DNA of 64,000 bases from Paralichthys olivaceus. Taxonomy: Eukaryota > Chordata > Actinopteri > Pleuronectiformes > Paralichthyidae. The notes under the pieces are model-generated. The model was not told the DNA's origin. It made no database searches and saw nothing but the letters and a program-made list of their open reading frames with translations. The stretch is from positions 14,135,501 to 14,199,500 of the forward strand of contig NC_091110.1 in the NCBI RefSeq assembly GCF_024713975.1. Direction: 5' to 3'. The position numbers and the translations under genes were made by a program. Of this stretch, positions 33,985 to 48,380 are shown in pieces (the stretch's first letter is position 1; the number at the start of each line of letters is the position of its first letter).

Positions 33985-36900
33985 CTACAACACATGAGCA
34001 GACATCGAAGAATGAGAAAATACTTGCTGGTAACTCAGGTGTTTACTGCTTTATTAACAGGAGACACACACGCCTGGGAAAGAGCAAAAAAAGTAGCTTC
34101 CTGATTTATTTGTTTACTTTAAATCAACCTTTAAAAACATTGGTTTAATTAGTATGTCTTTAAATGTGCAGTCTATAATTATTCTCATCCTTACTCTTTC
34201 ATTTGTATATGTATGTTAAATCTGTGTAATCCTAATGGATGCAACTCTTAAGTGCAATTAAAGTAAATACATGCATCTTTAATAAAAGGCTAAATATCAT
34301 ATTCTCTAATGGTTCCACATGAAGCATTGGTGGAGTCTGGGCCTTTTCCTCACACTCTGTTAAGTGCTAATTAATGCATGCAAACACATTGAGTGACCTA
34401 AAGTTCAGCTCTAAGTGGACAGATTTGACGCGTCTGTAAAAGCAGCGGTTCAGTCTGCGTTTGGTGTCAGTTATGCAACATTGTGATTTATTATCTGTAC
34501 AGCGTTTAAACAAAACCCTTTCTTTTGTATAATTCCAAGAGCGCCGTTTCCATCTCCAAGATCACTCAGCTTATTATCTGCACATTATTTGTGAGAGGAA
34601 TGGAGAGAGGAGAGGAGAGGAGAGGAAAAAATGGCGAGAAAAACAGAAAGAGACTGAGGCCTCTCCTGGATCTTTGTCACGGTCTTGACAGGATTGTGGC
34701 TGTGGCGGAGGCAGTGTGTGGGAGCGGAGTGAATCTCACAAATGCCGGAAAAAAACAAATGGAAGCATTAAGAAAGACAAGACAGTGGGAGCTCCGGCAA
34801 AGTTCATGACAAGGACAGCGTGTGGGAAGAGACACCCACTCCAGGTGAGCTCTGTACCATCGACTGCTTACAATATATATGGTGACGTAAGAGAACCAGA
34901 AAGGAAGAATCACCACAACAAACAATGAGACTCATATCAAGCACAACTGTGTTACGGGCACAAAGCTTCTGCTTTGTCTTCTCCACTGACTCGTCCATTT
35001 CACATTTACTGTAAATCCGCAAAGTACTGCACAGCACATCACAGCCTATGCTTATCACTGACAGAGACGAAGTATTCTCTTCCTCAAGGTCCGAACATAT
35101 CTGACATTTCTGAGTTTAATCTTAAAAACACACTCTTGTGATCTTGACTGGCCAAACAAAATGATCCTAGTGTCACATATCTTTTCATAATATGATCTAG
35201 AAATCTAGTTAGCTGCTGCTGAAGCAACACAACATGCCCAGATAAGTGTACTTGGCCTCAGTGGAGAACAGAAAGTACACATATGCAAGACAGTGGTAAA
35301 AACTGGCACCAGTGACAACAGGCTTTTTATACCCACTTATCAAGCTTGTCCTACTTCGATCTCAGATAAATGGTGCGGCCTGTTTCCTGACACACTGAGG
35401 TGATTCAGTGCAGCTTCTACACTGGTAATGGTGTAAAGTTAATACATTATATTACTATCAGGGCAAATTTCATTCTATGACAAACAGGATTTGGACAATG
35501 GTCCATTTTGTCTTCACCAGGTCATGTTTAAAAAAAACTATTAGGTATTTCATCAGCTCCTACCACAGAAGAAGGACGTGCTGATCATATGCTTAAACTC
35601 CAGCTTACTGCAAAATATCTGAAATATTAAATTCATAGACACTGGCGCTAACGTTATAAAAGCCTTTGTGCTCTGAACAGTGTATTGTGCGATGTCGCTA
35701 AAGTTCCTGGACAAAGGCCCTGTGTATCAGGGATAACCACACTGCTAAAGCCCCAAACTTCCCTGATCCCTTGTGATCGCAGCAGCTCAATGAAGAACAA
35801 GCATTTAGATTTGAGCCTGACGATACATCAACAGATGCTGCGCGGCTCCAGATGCCACACTGCGCCTCTTATGATAACAAAAGTCACATGACCTGACCTT
35901 CACTATCTGGGCAGGAGGAGGAGGAGGAAGGACTTATCAGAGCTTGCGGGGGTCCGAGCCATGTAGAGCATTAATAACAGAACAGACACGGTGCCACAGA
36001 CGTACAAGTACGACACAAGGCCATCTGGAGCAGAGGAGGATCCCCGGCTTCATTAAAAGATCAACAGGGCAACCCTGTCAGCGATCTGCGGAGCCGCGCA
36101 AGAGATAAGCTGCTGTAAATGGAGGGATGAGCTTCCTTGACTAACTAGACTGCTGTGTTATCACACAATCACAGATGAATTTGACTGAGAATCTGACATA
36201 TTTGATTGGTCGTCATAGAGCACAGCAAAGTTTAGCATTGTTGTCAAGACATACTCTTTGGAGTTATTCTTATTATGAACTCTGACACAACAGAATTTTC
36301 ATCACAAGCAATGGAACAAAGGTTCAATACATTTCACTGTGTTGCTGACTCAGGAGATACAGCACATTATTGATCATCTTCCATTGTCTGCTTTTATAGA
36401 AGAGTTTAAAACTACAACCTTCACCCAGGAGCAACAACAGATCTATAAAATGTAAAGTAATATGTGACATTCATCGTGATAGTTATCGATGTAATTTTTT
36501 GGCCCTATCTTCCAGACCTCTCTGCAATTTATTTTCTTGATTTAATCTGAAAATAGTCAAAAGTATAATCCCGATATGCCGCAACTCAAGGTCATGCCTC
36601 CAGATTTCATTCCAAGTCTAAAAATATAAAAACTATTTGTAGCAACAATTTATTTGACAATTATCATTGAGTGGTTTTGTTTTTGTAAACCAACTCAAAA
36701 ACTGAACTAAAGAAGATATCATTTATATTTTTCCTTTTCAGTCCTTTTATAAATTGGTGTGTTACATAATTGAGATCTGTGGACAAATCTCTCCACAAAG
36801 ACAATTTGGAAAAATGTAAAAATCCACAAAAAACAGAAGAGGGCTGATATCAAACATGAGATCAATTAAACCTCATCCCGTCTTTCTAATACTGAATCAG

Positions 36901-37352
36901 TCTTTGAGCTGCTGTTACAGGATCATTTGTGAATTCTATGATGGTGTGAATACATTTTTATAAAAGTGTTTACTGTAAAACAAATGACAGTGGATGTGGA
37001 GGCTGGTTAATGACCCAGGGTTGAAAATGAAATAGTTTCTATCGCTGCATCAACAAACACATAGACCCTCCGTGTTCTCCTGTTGGGTCCCTCTCTCGTG
37101 TGAAGGTTGGCAGGTTTTCATTTCTCACGTTGAAGCGAACAAACGTCAGTGATTATCCAGAAACTGACGAGGAGGAGAAACGCACCGCGGTGTGACATGC
37201 AGGCTAACTTCCAGCTTAGCTAACGTTAGCCGCTGCCTCAGCTGTCAAGAGGCAGATGTTGTCGGGCAGGAGTCAGTGATGCTACCAGGCTGAGAGACGA
37301 CACAAAGAGACGACAAGCCTCCCAACACCTGCAGCGAGAGATGCGGTCTTAC

Positions 37353-37560
37353 CTTGGCGTGTTTATCAAGAATTCAAGTTCCCAGTGAAGAGGCTCCTTC
37401 TTCCCTTTCCGCCGCGGGGCGAGCAGCGGCTGTGGCACCGCGGCTAAGCTAGCAGCTGTGCGGGGGAGCGGAGCGGGGACCGAGGGAGTGATGCAGGAAC
37501 CCGGCGGAGCACACGGGTCCCGTCCCTCACATGGAGCGAGTGAATAAAAAAAAAAAAGAA
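37353..37560 (-). promoter_or_regulatory. camkk2: camkk2 non-coding first exon and GC-rich promoter
   Basis: A strong donor, GCCAAG|GTAAGAC, sits at 37353 on the minus strand. The exon sequence above it is GC- and CpG-rich, in contrast to the surrounding AT-rich DNA. GCTAAC/GTTAGC and CTAGC motifs flank it (37216-37231 and 37441-37453). The upper limit is estimated. It lies about 630 bases from the snrpd3 polyadenylation signal, so the two genes are close tandem neighbours. Confidence 0.6.
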
Positions 37561-37965
37561 ACCTAGATCCAAACAGGAAGTGTCAGGTGCTGCTGCTGCT
37601 TCTTCTTCTGTTCGTTCAAATCACGACCTCAAAATAAAAACGGTTCTTCTTTATGATTTCTGCCACGGGCACTTTGTGGGAGACTGGCGCCCCCTGGTGC
37701 CGGATCGGGGAGTTGCAACAGCTTCTATTCCCAGGTGTTAATATTTATTATTACTATTTATCATTATGTACTTATACCATTTTTGTGATATGCTTAGTAT
37801 TTATCATGGCCATCATAACTAGCTCTTACTTCATTCAAGTCAGGATATATTTTGTATCTTGATTGTTTTGCATCCTATTATATCTTGCATTTCATTTGAT
37901 ATGACAGTAGTTATGTAAAAATACTGCTTTTACCAATTAAAAACTTCAGCCTTGTTATATATGTA

Positions 37966-37979
37966 TATATATATATATA
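37966..37979. repeat. (TA)n run
   Basis: Short TA dinucleotide run between the camkk2 promoter and the snrpd3 3' end. Confidence 0.7.
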
Positions 37980-38189
37980 AATAAAAGAAGACCAAATAGG
38001 ACCTCTTCACATGGGGCTGTGACTCTACCCTCTCCCAATTGGGAAACAGATCACTACCTTTCTTTTCATCCATACTTGTGCTGCCTTTCTTCACCATGAT
38101 TGTAAAGCACTTTTGTTCAACACCTGTTGTTTTCAATGTTTTATATAAATAAATCAAATTCAAAAAGACTGAAACATCAAATTGACATG

Positions 38190-38195
38190 TTTATT
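38190..38195 (-). terminator. snrpd3: snrpd3 polyadenylation signal
   Basis: AATAAA on the minus strand (TTTATT on plus), about 142 bases after the stop codon. It is the first such hexamer downstream. Confidence 0.65.
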
Positions 38196-38336
38196 TTCAT
38201 TAAAAAAAAAATGAAATCAAAGCAGTAAACTGCAAACAGCACAGGACTGCAACAATATCCAAGATATCCAATCCAAAGAAGACAAAAAAATCAAAAAGAC
38301 TATACAATGTAAAAATCTTAAACACAGATGTCACAA

Positions 38337-39692
<1,356 letters not shown>

Positions 39693-40471
39693 TTTTCAAC
39701 TGTCTTCATGAAACACAAGTATTGAAAGAGCATGTTAACATACATTCTACCCATTATAATTAATTCTATGCTAACTCCCACCAGCCAATCCTGTCTACTG
39801 TACAACTACTCAAAGTCCATTCGTAATGATGGAGGCTCCAAAGATGTTGGGCTACAACATCATCTTGTTTTTGTAGCTGGTTTTAATTTTACAGCAAAAC
39901 TTTTTTTTTGTTTAAACGACAAGAAACCAGGAATCGGCTCAGATAGACTATACTGTTGTGTGACTCCATTGGTAGCATTAGCATCTCTGTGCTGCCGTAG
40001 CTCTGGTGCTGACACTACAAACACTCCTGTGAGGACGGGACCACAGTTGCAGCCATCACAACGGGTTGGTTCATACTAATGTTTAACGCAGTGTAGGAAC
40101 AGTGAACTTCAAGTTTGATAAGAATATGACGAGTGTAATTTCAAGAGGCAGGGGGAGCTACCTACTAGCTAAAGTAGCCACGTTAGCCGGCTAAGCTAAT
40201 GTATAAAAACGCAGGAGTACCGAACCAGAGCAAAGGTCTCCACACATTATCTGAAGCTAGTTGTTGCTACAACCTACAAACCAACATCCAGCAGGATCTA
40301 AGTTCAATTGCAAACATTTGAATTTCTAACTTTAACAGTTGGAGCTCAGATAATAGACGGAGCCATGTTGGCTGCGTGAATGAATCAAGTGCAACGCGCC
40401 ACAAGGCCAAACACGAGCGTTGGCTAAGCTAAGCGCTAACACAGATTTATATAAACGAATAAAACTCTCAC

Positions 40472-40620
40472 CTGGACTCTGGTGGAAACAGGTTTTGTTC
40501 GAGGTTTAATTCTTCGCTCTACAACGTGCTCTCGTCGATTTCGCGTCTCTTTTTGAGCCTTTTTCCGCTTACCCACAATGCAACAGAAGTCGGGTGAAGT
40601 GCTTCCGGTGGAATCCCGTG
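40472..40620 (-). promoter_or_regulatory. snrpd3: snrpd3 non-coding first exon and promoter
   Basis: The minus strand shows a donor GAGTCCAG|GTGAGAG at 40472. Upstream are ACCGGAAGCACTTC (ETS-type sites) and GCATTGTGGGTAA, common in TATA-less housekeeping promoters. GTTAGC/GCTAAC motifs lie just downstream (40171-40199, 40421-40440). The acceptor of the coding exon is probably at 39699. The start site is estimated. Confidence 0.6.
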
Positions 40621-40868
40621 GTGCATCATGGGACTTATATTTTTGAGCTCGGGTAACCGGAGTAGTGACGCGTGTCTTATTTTCTGAATTGATTTCTGTG
40701 ACATGTGGCCTCACAACTATAGTTTGATGCAAAGGAGAACAACTTTTTATTTGATGTATAAATTAAATGTACTAGAAAGAGGCCTATTGGGTTTCAGTGG
40801 TGGGATTAAACAAAGTACATTTACTGTTATTGTGCCTAAGTACATTTTTCATGAATCTGTTCTTTACT

Positions 40869-41239
40869 TAAAGGTCCAGTGTGTAAGATTTAGAAAGGGA
40901 ACTATTGGCAGAAATTTAATGTAGAATAATCCTCATGATGTTTTCACTAGTTCGTTTCATCTAAATTGTATGAATTGTAGTTTTCTTTACCCCAGAAAAG
41001 GCCCTTTATATTTAAATACTTTAGATTTACATCGAGGGGACCCTCTCTACGGAGGCCGCAATGTTTTTTACATTAGTCCAGACTGGACAAACTAAAGACC
41101 TTTTGAGTTTTTATGACAACTGAAGCTGCCACGGGTTCTTTTTCATTCATTGGGAGGAGAGGGTGAGGTGAGGGGTGTTCGGCTGCAACATGCAATTTCA
41201 ACACTAGATGTCACTAAATTCTACACACTGTCCCTTTAA
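40869..41239. mobile_element. TTAA-flanked terminal-inverted-repeat element (MITE-like)
   Basis: Starts TTAAAGGTCCAGTGTGTAAG and ends CTACACACTGTCCCTTTAA. The reverse complement of the end, TTAAAGGGACAGTGTGTAG, matches the start with few mismatches. Internal words such as CGGAGGCCGCAATG and CACTAGATGTCACTAAAT match a very common teleost non-autonomous repeat. Length is about 371 bp with no coding capacity. It lies between snrpd3 and adora2a. Confidence 0.85.
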
Positions 41240-41728
41240 GTAGATTCATTTTCAGGTGCAGGATAATATTCCATTTCCTTTTTTACAAAGCATGTCGTTC
41301 TTTATTAATGACAGAATGTGTACTGTTCTTTTATCAAACTAAATATACAGTAGGCATAGTTAATGAAGTAGGTTTCACTCTGGAAGTACTCTTAAGAACT
41401 TTATGTTTAACTTGCTTTTACTCAAGTAGAAAACTTAATGTAGTACTTTAACTTTTTAAGTAAAATGTTTGAATACTTCCTCCCCCACTGTTTGGTTGTA
41501 TTTTTACTGGATATCATCCTCCTCTGAATCCTGCCAGAGTCTGTACTCACATGACAGATAGTGGAGTCTGTGAGGCAGGACTACATCTCTGATAGCACTT
41601 TATGTATTTTATCACTTTTATTGTGTACAAAACAAATTACTCAGATTTGAATTTAGTTTTATGAACCTTTATCTCAGGTTTCTCAAAATAGTACAAAAAA
41701 AAAAGCATAAACATCAAAATGAAATGGC

Positions 41729-42820
41729 TTTATTGATTTGCATACGGCTGTAAAACGCCACAAAGTGTAATAAACAACTGATATGTATATACTCATTCAA
41801 TAAATACACAGTACGTGAGCTAGAAACATACCCATATATGCTTTTTCCTGGATTTCTGGAAAGCACACAAGTGTTGCTTAATGCAGGTCCTGCAGTGAAA
41901 GGGCCTCTAAATGAGGAGAGCGAAGGCATAATGGCATAATAAAAGACATCATCAAATGAACCTTCATTTGATTTCCATTGCATTAGGCCCATTGACTGGC
42001 GTCAGCAGCCAGGCCGCTCTGTAAACACCTCCTGTAGAGTCGTCTGTGGCGTGCGTATGTGTGTGTACTACAAGCATATGGGCTGATATTTGAATAGATC
42101 AAGAAAGCTTTGTTTTGGATGTGTGGTAACTGGCTCAGTGCCTCTGAATCATATGTCACTTAGTTGTTGTTGAGGCAGCAACAGACACGTGTTGCCCGGC
42201 AGTTATCAAACCAGCATCATCAGGTGTTCTTTGGCCATCCAGCAGTTTGAGAAATGACTTTTCAACAGATCTATACACAAGAGATAGTGCACACCTTGAA
42301 ATAGCTGTCAAACATCATTGTTTTCCCCAAGCTCGCTCGTATCACTCAGTCCAATAGTCACAATTATCTTGAATAAACCTCATTAAAAAGTGAACAACTG
42401 AGTATTACAGACATAACTAACTCTCCAGTGGTTATAAATAACACAGATGACCATGTAAAAAATAATGCAATATTATCGTGGATTTCAGGGTTTAAAAACA
42501 TATACAGTGGATACCAGGCAGTTGAATGTACTTTTATGCACTCCAAGATGCAAATTGTTTAAAAGACACCTACAAAAAGGGATTTTCTTGTGGGAAAATG
42601 TAAGCATGAGCACATTTCTTGTAGATTTAATCCAAATCAGAGATCCGGGTTTTGAACAAAGTAACAAAGCAAAACAAGATGACAACCGAAAGAGGAAAAA
42701 CAGCTTTGCTGCTGCTGTTGATCTGTTGCTGTTTCGCTCATCCTTCGTATTGTCATATTTGCAGAATGTTATATATTTTATGGCGTTAGAAACACAGTTT
42801 ATATATCCTAAATCTCTTTG
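41729..42820 (-). other. adora2a: adora2a 3' UTR with polyadenylation signal at 41729-41734
   Basis: AATAAA on the minus strand at 41729-41734 closes about 1.1 kb of AT-rich untranslated sequence after the receptor stop codon. Further TTTATT occurrences (minus AATAAA) lie just below, near 41617. Confidence 0.55.
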
Positions 42821-45800
42821 TCATGAGACTTCTGTAAGCTCTGCACAGCAGGCGCAGTCCATCTGTTTTAAAGAGCCAGCGTGAACATTCACAAAAGTGA
42901 TGCCACTCCCACTGTCTGTTGTTACTCCAAAATATGTGATTGACTCTTTTCTATCCTGCGCAGCAAGTCCCATGATGCACGGCAGCGGCTGTGTTAGTGA
43001 ACTGCTTTGTATTTGGTGACCGTTGAGTGTGTGGCCACCTGGTGCCGAGTCTAACTTTGTGGTCCAGTGGCAAGATGCCTCCTGGTTGGCTTTTGTCTGT
43101 TTGGAACCAGAGTCTAGGATGTAATTGTTTACTACAGTGCCACATGATGTCTCTTTACTGGTGCGGGAAAAGGATGAAGGTCCAATGATGCTGCTCCTGC
43201 TGCTACTAACACCTCTGTCGTCACTATGCCCAACCCCAAGCCCATGCACATCCCCCTGCCCCAGGATGTGCTGGGACAGGATCCTCCGGAACGTCTGCCT
43301 AAACTCCCGAATGCGGTAGGCATAGATGAAGGGATTCACAACAGAGTTAGCATGGGAGAGGATGATGGCGATGTTCATCACCCAGATGTGTGGGCGACTG
43401 CAGTCCTGACACATGTGGTTGAAACAGTTGATGATGTGCAGTGGAAGCCAGCAAAAGGCAAACATCCCCACAATAATGGCCAGTGACTTGGCAGCCCGCA
43501 CTTCCTTCTGCAGGGTTGAGCGAGGTGAGCTCAAAGGCGAGGATATCACCGCAAGAGCGGGCGTGTGCACAGCTTTGAGACCGATCACTCTGAGCTGGTG
43601 CCGCGCGGCCATGAAGATGTGGGCATAGATGACCAGCATGACCAGCAGAGGCACCAGCACACAGCCAAAGAAGTTGAAATAGACCATGTAGTCCAGGGTG
43701 ACCACTCCTTCAAACAGGCACTCGCACATGCCTTTAGGGCAGCTGCTGCTGCTCCTGTTCGCGGTGGCGGCTGTGGTGTTCAAACATGTGAAACAGAGGC
43801 AGGGGGATTTTGTGTTAAATTATGGCAACATTGAACGAGTACAGTTTGGGCTTTAGACCCCAAATTCTCGAGTTCACCTCAGTAATCATCTCAGCTGGGA
43901 GTTAGAAAAACTGACACTAGTGGGAAAATGTCATACTGTAGGTCTGTTCATTTTTTTGGTAGAAAGGGGTTGTAGCTTAAAACAGGATGTGGTTAGAAAT
44001 AAAGATTTTCAGATGTCATTGCTTCAAACAACGAAACTCAGACATTAAACTATCTTCTCAGAAACCAGTGTATCAGTGCTTGACTTCATACCTTTCTACA
44101 GTGTAGTGTAAGAAGATTGAGAGTATGCATTTCCATTTGTCTATAGATGAATCACCCACCTGAGTTCCAGCCCAGCATCGGAGTCAGGCCGATGCCCACG
44201 GAGAGGACCCAGCACAGGGTGATGATGCCCTTCGCCCTCTGCCCTGTCACCAGGCTGTTGTACCTGAGAGGACAACACACTAATACATGAGGACCAGCTG
44301 CCTTATCTAACGCCATAATGATCATATCTGCAACAAAGTCAATATGTGGTGATTCAAATGAGGACAAAATGGTTGTGTATTCAAGCGTGAGTGAATTATT
44401 CATTTAATAAACCAAAGAAAGATATTAGTTGTCCTGCTTTTCTTTCTTTATTAATGGGCGTTAGAAACAGAAGACAGCGTATGAGAGTGCTGCCATTACT
44501 GGAAAAGTACATTGGCGGATCTGCAAGTTTACTTTCAATTTGTAACTTGATGCTATAAAAACGGGGCTGGAACATCATGATGGAGAGCTCCAACTATCTC
44601 ACCATTGATCGAATGCGTGTATCAACGGTCCCAGATTGCTACTGTGCAGACTTTGGCTCCAAATGGGCAAGATGGCGGCCAGATGTTTTAGCTTGGAGAC
44701 GTCATCCATCTTTATTTGCAATCTATGTTTTGATGGCTTTGTAATTCAACTCTGACTCTTTTTTTAGGCTTTCCAGTCAATAATAATAAAGTTCTCTCAA
44801 CTACTGATGAATGATTTATTTTCTGTCGTCTCTGGTGCAGGGGGAGCACACAAACACATACAGGAGCTGTTATGCAACTGCTTATGCAAATGTGTCACCT
44901 GCTGCGGTTTACCCATGAAATATACTTTCATGACAGGAGTAGCGCAGCGGTGACCAAACAGTCGTGGGTTTGATTAAATGGAACAGGAACTTTCTTATGA
45001 GCCGCAAAAACAATTGGGCTCTCATACAATGTTATTTGAATAGTGTAGATTTACATGGATGGAGCTTCAGCAGAAACGATTACTTTCAACAGCATGAAAA
45101 CAGGAACCCCGTGACACCAGCAGGGATATACATCCCTTTAAAAACTCAGCAGGCCAGAATAGATTTATGCTTGTTTGTTCGTTGGAAAGATGACGCAAAA
45201 ACAAATCAACTGATTTCAATGACAATTGGAGGAGGGGTGGGGAAGATCAAGGAATTCGTTTTCACTTTCTTTAACATTGTGAGATATTGACACCATTTTT
45301 CCATATAGTAAAAAAGAATGTTGATAATCAAAGAATGTTGATGAAAAAAAAATCAGGCATATTCAGGGTTTGGGTTAGCTTGATTGAATGTAAGGAGAGT
45401 ATCTTGACAGAATGAAAAAGAAAAATTTCCAAAAAGAAAAAGGGATTAAAACTTCACCATGTAGCACAAAAAACTTAGAAAATTGACCTGAGTATGGTTA
45501 ACATGACACTGTGGAAATCTGCATCCCTGTGTTAGTTTTCAGTGGAGTGGACCTTTCACTTCTCCTCTCACCTGAGCGGGTTCTTGATGGCGATGTAACG
45601 GTCCACAGCGATGGCCAGAAGGCTGAAGATGGAGCTCTGGGTGAGCACGAGCACGAAGCAGGCGATGAACAAGCAGCCATAGAAGTTTGCACAGAAGCCG
45701 ATACTGCAAGAAAATATCACAGGTTCAGAAATATGGTATTAAAATCTAGTGAAGCTGTTTTTCTTGAATTATTGGCCCAAATCAGTCCCAGAGCTTTAGT

Positions 45801-46074
45801 GTGAAATATTATGCTTTTATTTAGGATTACATTGAGTTTTAAAAAGGTTAAGAGGTGTAAAAATGAAATGATACCTGATGGTGATGGCGAAAGGAATTGC
45901 CAGCAGCCCTACAGCGATATCAGCCACAGCCAGGGACACCAAAAAGAAGTTGGTGATGCTCTGCAGGTTGGAGTTGAGGCAGACGGCCCAGCACACCAGG
46001 ATGTTTCCAGCCACAGCCAGGCAGGCGATCGCCAGCTCCAGGACAATATAGACCAGCTGGTCAGTCCTCAGCAT
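42821..46074 (-). CDS. adora2a: Adenosine A2A receptor (Gs-coupled GPCR)
   Basis: Complete, 461 residues from the ATG at 46074 (Kozak ATCACCATGC). Exons: 46074-45875, 45703-45572, 44263-44160 and 43770-42821. This is a seven-helix plasma-membrane receptor that raises cAMP on adenosine binding. TM1 starts near [21 protein letters not shown] is at 88-91, DRY at 101-103, a sequon NRS at 150, ECL2 CLFEGVV with Phe165/Glu166 as the expected ligand contacts, CWLPLHIIN 252-260 and NPFIYAY 291-297. The third loop is about ten residues longer than in human A2A. The long serine-rich C-tail (over 120 residues) distinguishes it from A2B. The neighbouring snrpd3 and bcr support the name; which teleost paralogue (aa or ab) is open. 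An alternative upstream start is discussed in the findings. Having three introns in the coding sequence, rather than one, is unusual for this family. Confidence 0.92.
44640..44735. repeat. Dispersed teleost repeat fragment
   Basis: CTTTGGCTCCAAATGGGC, AAGATGGCGGCC and GACGTCATCCATCTTTAT parallel the piece near 25.5-25.66 kb. It lies in an adora2a intron. A nearby stretch at 44945-44970 (GTAGCGCAGCGGT... GTGGGTTTGATT) weakly resembles a tRNA-derived SINE head. Confidence 0.45.
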
Positions 46075-46874
46075 GGTGATGTCTTCGTCTGCTTTCTTTG
46101 CACTGTCATCCCACTCACTCAGCTGCCCAACGTGTTTTGAGAGAAAATAACTGCTTGCCAAACCCGTTAAGTGAGGTGTGTGTCACTGGGGGACTGCCAT
46201 GACAGGAAGTTCCCACCACACACATCCCGCCTATGAGGCCTGACTTCACACACGCACGAGCGTCTGTCAGCCTTCCTCAAACCGCTTGGTTAACTCTGTC
46301 ACAGATGGCGGCAAAACATCGAGGACAGAGCGTCTGGGAGTTTTGTCACACAGCTACCAAATTAAGAGCCTGTAGAGAAACGAGAGGAAGAGGGAGAACA
46401 CAATCTCAGTGGTGGAGCCTGAACAAACAGATTGCAGGTCACCACACACCAGGTCAGAAAAGCCATCTATCTCTGGTAGACAGCAGGGGACAATTTATTC
46501 TCCACACAGGGCCAAAGCAGACAATCCAACAATGCACCTTTTATTCCAGTTTCCCGAAAGCCTTCCACACACTTATCATTCCCACCACTGACATCATATT
46601 CTTCCGAAAAATCACTGATAAATACACAAAATGAGGGTCCTCAGAATTTGAGCAGCCATTGCACCATAACAGGAAAACTGTAAAACTATCCCTGCTGCAT
46701 TTTCTCAGGGTATTTAGCTGAATTCCTCTGTAGTGTAAGCAGATTAGAGTGTGTTATCACAAACAGGGGCTCAACCTCAGAGAGCCTTCGCAGAGGTGAA
46801 GAGTTTGAACAAAATGTAGGTCAAGTTGTCCAGTTCATATGTGCACAACAGCTGAAGGGAGACAGATGTGTTAT

Positions 46875-46876
46875 CA

Positions 46877-46908
<32 letters not shown>
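46875..46908. repeat. (ATT)n microsatellite
   Basis: TAT/ATT trinucleotide run. Confidence 0.9.
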
Positions 46909-46910
<2 letters not shown>

Positions 46911-47224
46911 CAATCTCTCCAGTGGTTTGAAATGACTGAAATAACACTATATTAAATTTAATGTCAATTTAAATTTAATTTAATTGCAAGAGCGGAAAAA
47001 TGTGCCAGTTTACTAAGTCTTGGTTCAGATGATGTGATCCAACACGCTTGTTTGATTTCTCAGTGACCATTAAAAAAAAAAAAAGCAAAAAATACATATT
47101 TATGAAAATGATGTTTAAGAGATCCATATAAAATATAGTTTCTCTTATGCATTTAAGTTTGAAGAAATTACTTTCTGTCAATGTAATTTTATATACGACA
47201 TAATAATAAAGAATAATTAATATA

Positions 47225-47275
47225 ATTAATTATATATATATATATATATATATGTATTAAATATATATATATATT
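47225..47275. repeat. (TA)n tract
   Basis: Long imperfect TA-dinucleotide tract, partly palindromic. Confidence 0.85.
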
Positions 47276-47538
47276 ACTTTGTTTTACGTCACAGGAGATA
47301 AAAACTATATATAGTTTTAACCCCAGTGCAAAATTTAAGAAATCCAAAAATTTAAGAAATTCAAATATGAGACATAGTTCCCATCAATGTCTGTGGTGAG
47401 TAATAATCGACAAGATTGAATAAAACCTCAACTGTTTTTCTTTTATCTGGGTGTCTTATGTTTTCATATGTCACAGAATAGGAATTCCCAATCCAATGTT
47501 TATTCAGTCCCATTGTTAACATTAATGATGAGACATGG

Positions 47539-47650
47539 TCCTGTGATACGCTGGAGACGTGTCCAGGCTGCATCCTGCCTCTCGCCCGATGACCCTCAAA
47601 GGATAATTGGTTTAAATAATGGATGGAGGGATAGATGGATAATGAGACAT
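47539..47650 (+). mobile_element. Degraded LINE/SINE-type repeat tail
   Basis: The order CGCTGGAGACGTGTCCAGG, CATCCTGCCTCTCGCCC, AAAGGATAATTGGTTTAAAT and ATGGATGGAGGGATAGATGG matches the 3' part of a very common fish repeat: a CTGGAGACCTGTCCAGG-like start, a GCCTCTCGCCC core and an ATGG-rich tail. It is diverged and truncated. Confidence 0.6.
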
Positions 47651-48380
47651 ACATTTTTAATACAAATGCACAACACATCAGCTCAGACGTGTCTGCCTGC
47701 TGCTCGATCGCTGAACACCGATGGACTCGCTTCCAGTGGATGTCTGACAAGTTCAACTAAGAAGTTTTGACTTATGAAAGGTTAAAATATATCGGCCAAA
47801 TTCAATTTCGCTTCAGTTATATTCAGTCTCTTCTAAAAACGATATTATTTCTAAATCTCTATCATTTTATTTTAGAATGATTAATATAGGGTTAGGGTTA
47901 TTTCTTTTGATTCCAGGCTTTTTTCAGGCTATGGCAGTTCAGACTTTTACATTATCAAAGCTTTTTAAAAGACCATAACTACACTAGGTGTACTAGTGTT
48001 GAAAATATAAAGAGAACAGGAAAAAAGCAATTCATTATTTTCTTGTAACTTCTCATACGTTGTTCAAATCGACCTCTTTTGGTGACATTTAACCCAGCGA
48101 CTCTCACTGCTCTGATCCTGATTGGCAGTACATTGGACCAAAGTCCCATTTTCTTCTTTCCTCTATTGTTCTTCGATTAAAACCTGCTCACATCAGCCCG
48201 GAGGAATTCAGGGTTTATCCAGCAGGTTTGGAAAAGCTACAGCAACCCAAAATATCAACATTCTAAAAACTAGGATGTGGTCAATATTTTTGGTGAAACA
48301 TTTTTACACTCAAAAATCCCAAGTAAGTATGTAATGAAATTGTTTAAATATACCTTATGAATTGAGGAAATGAAACTTAC

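Larger units (their letters stand above)
46162..48380. other. Probable adora2a 5' intron
   Basis: Between the first clear receptor exon and the likely upstream exon at 48381. It holds an ATT run (46875-46908), a repeat tail (47539-47650) and a TA tract (47225-47275). No other exon was recognised. Confidence 0.45.

Noticed and set aside
44945..44975. tRNA-like words (TAGCGCAGCGGT and GTGGGTTTGATT)
   Set aside because: Too short and too diverged to call a tRNA gene or a SINE; no cloverleaf could be formed.
46072..46161. Start of adora2a at 46161
   Set aside because: The codon there is TTG, not ATG. The ATG at 46074 has a good initiation context and places DRY and TM1 at the residue numbers of known A2A receptors.
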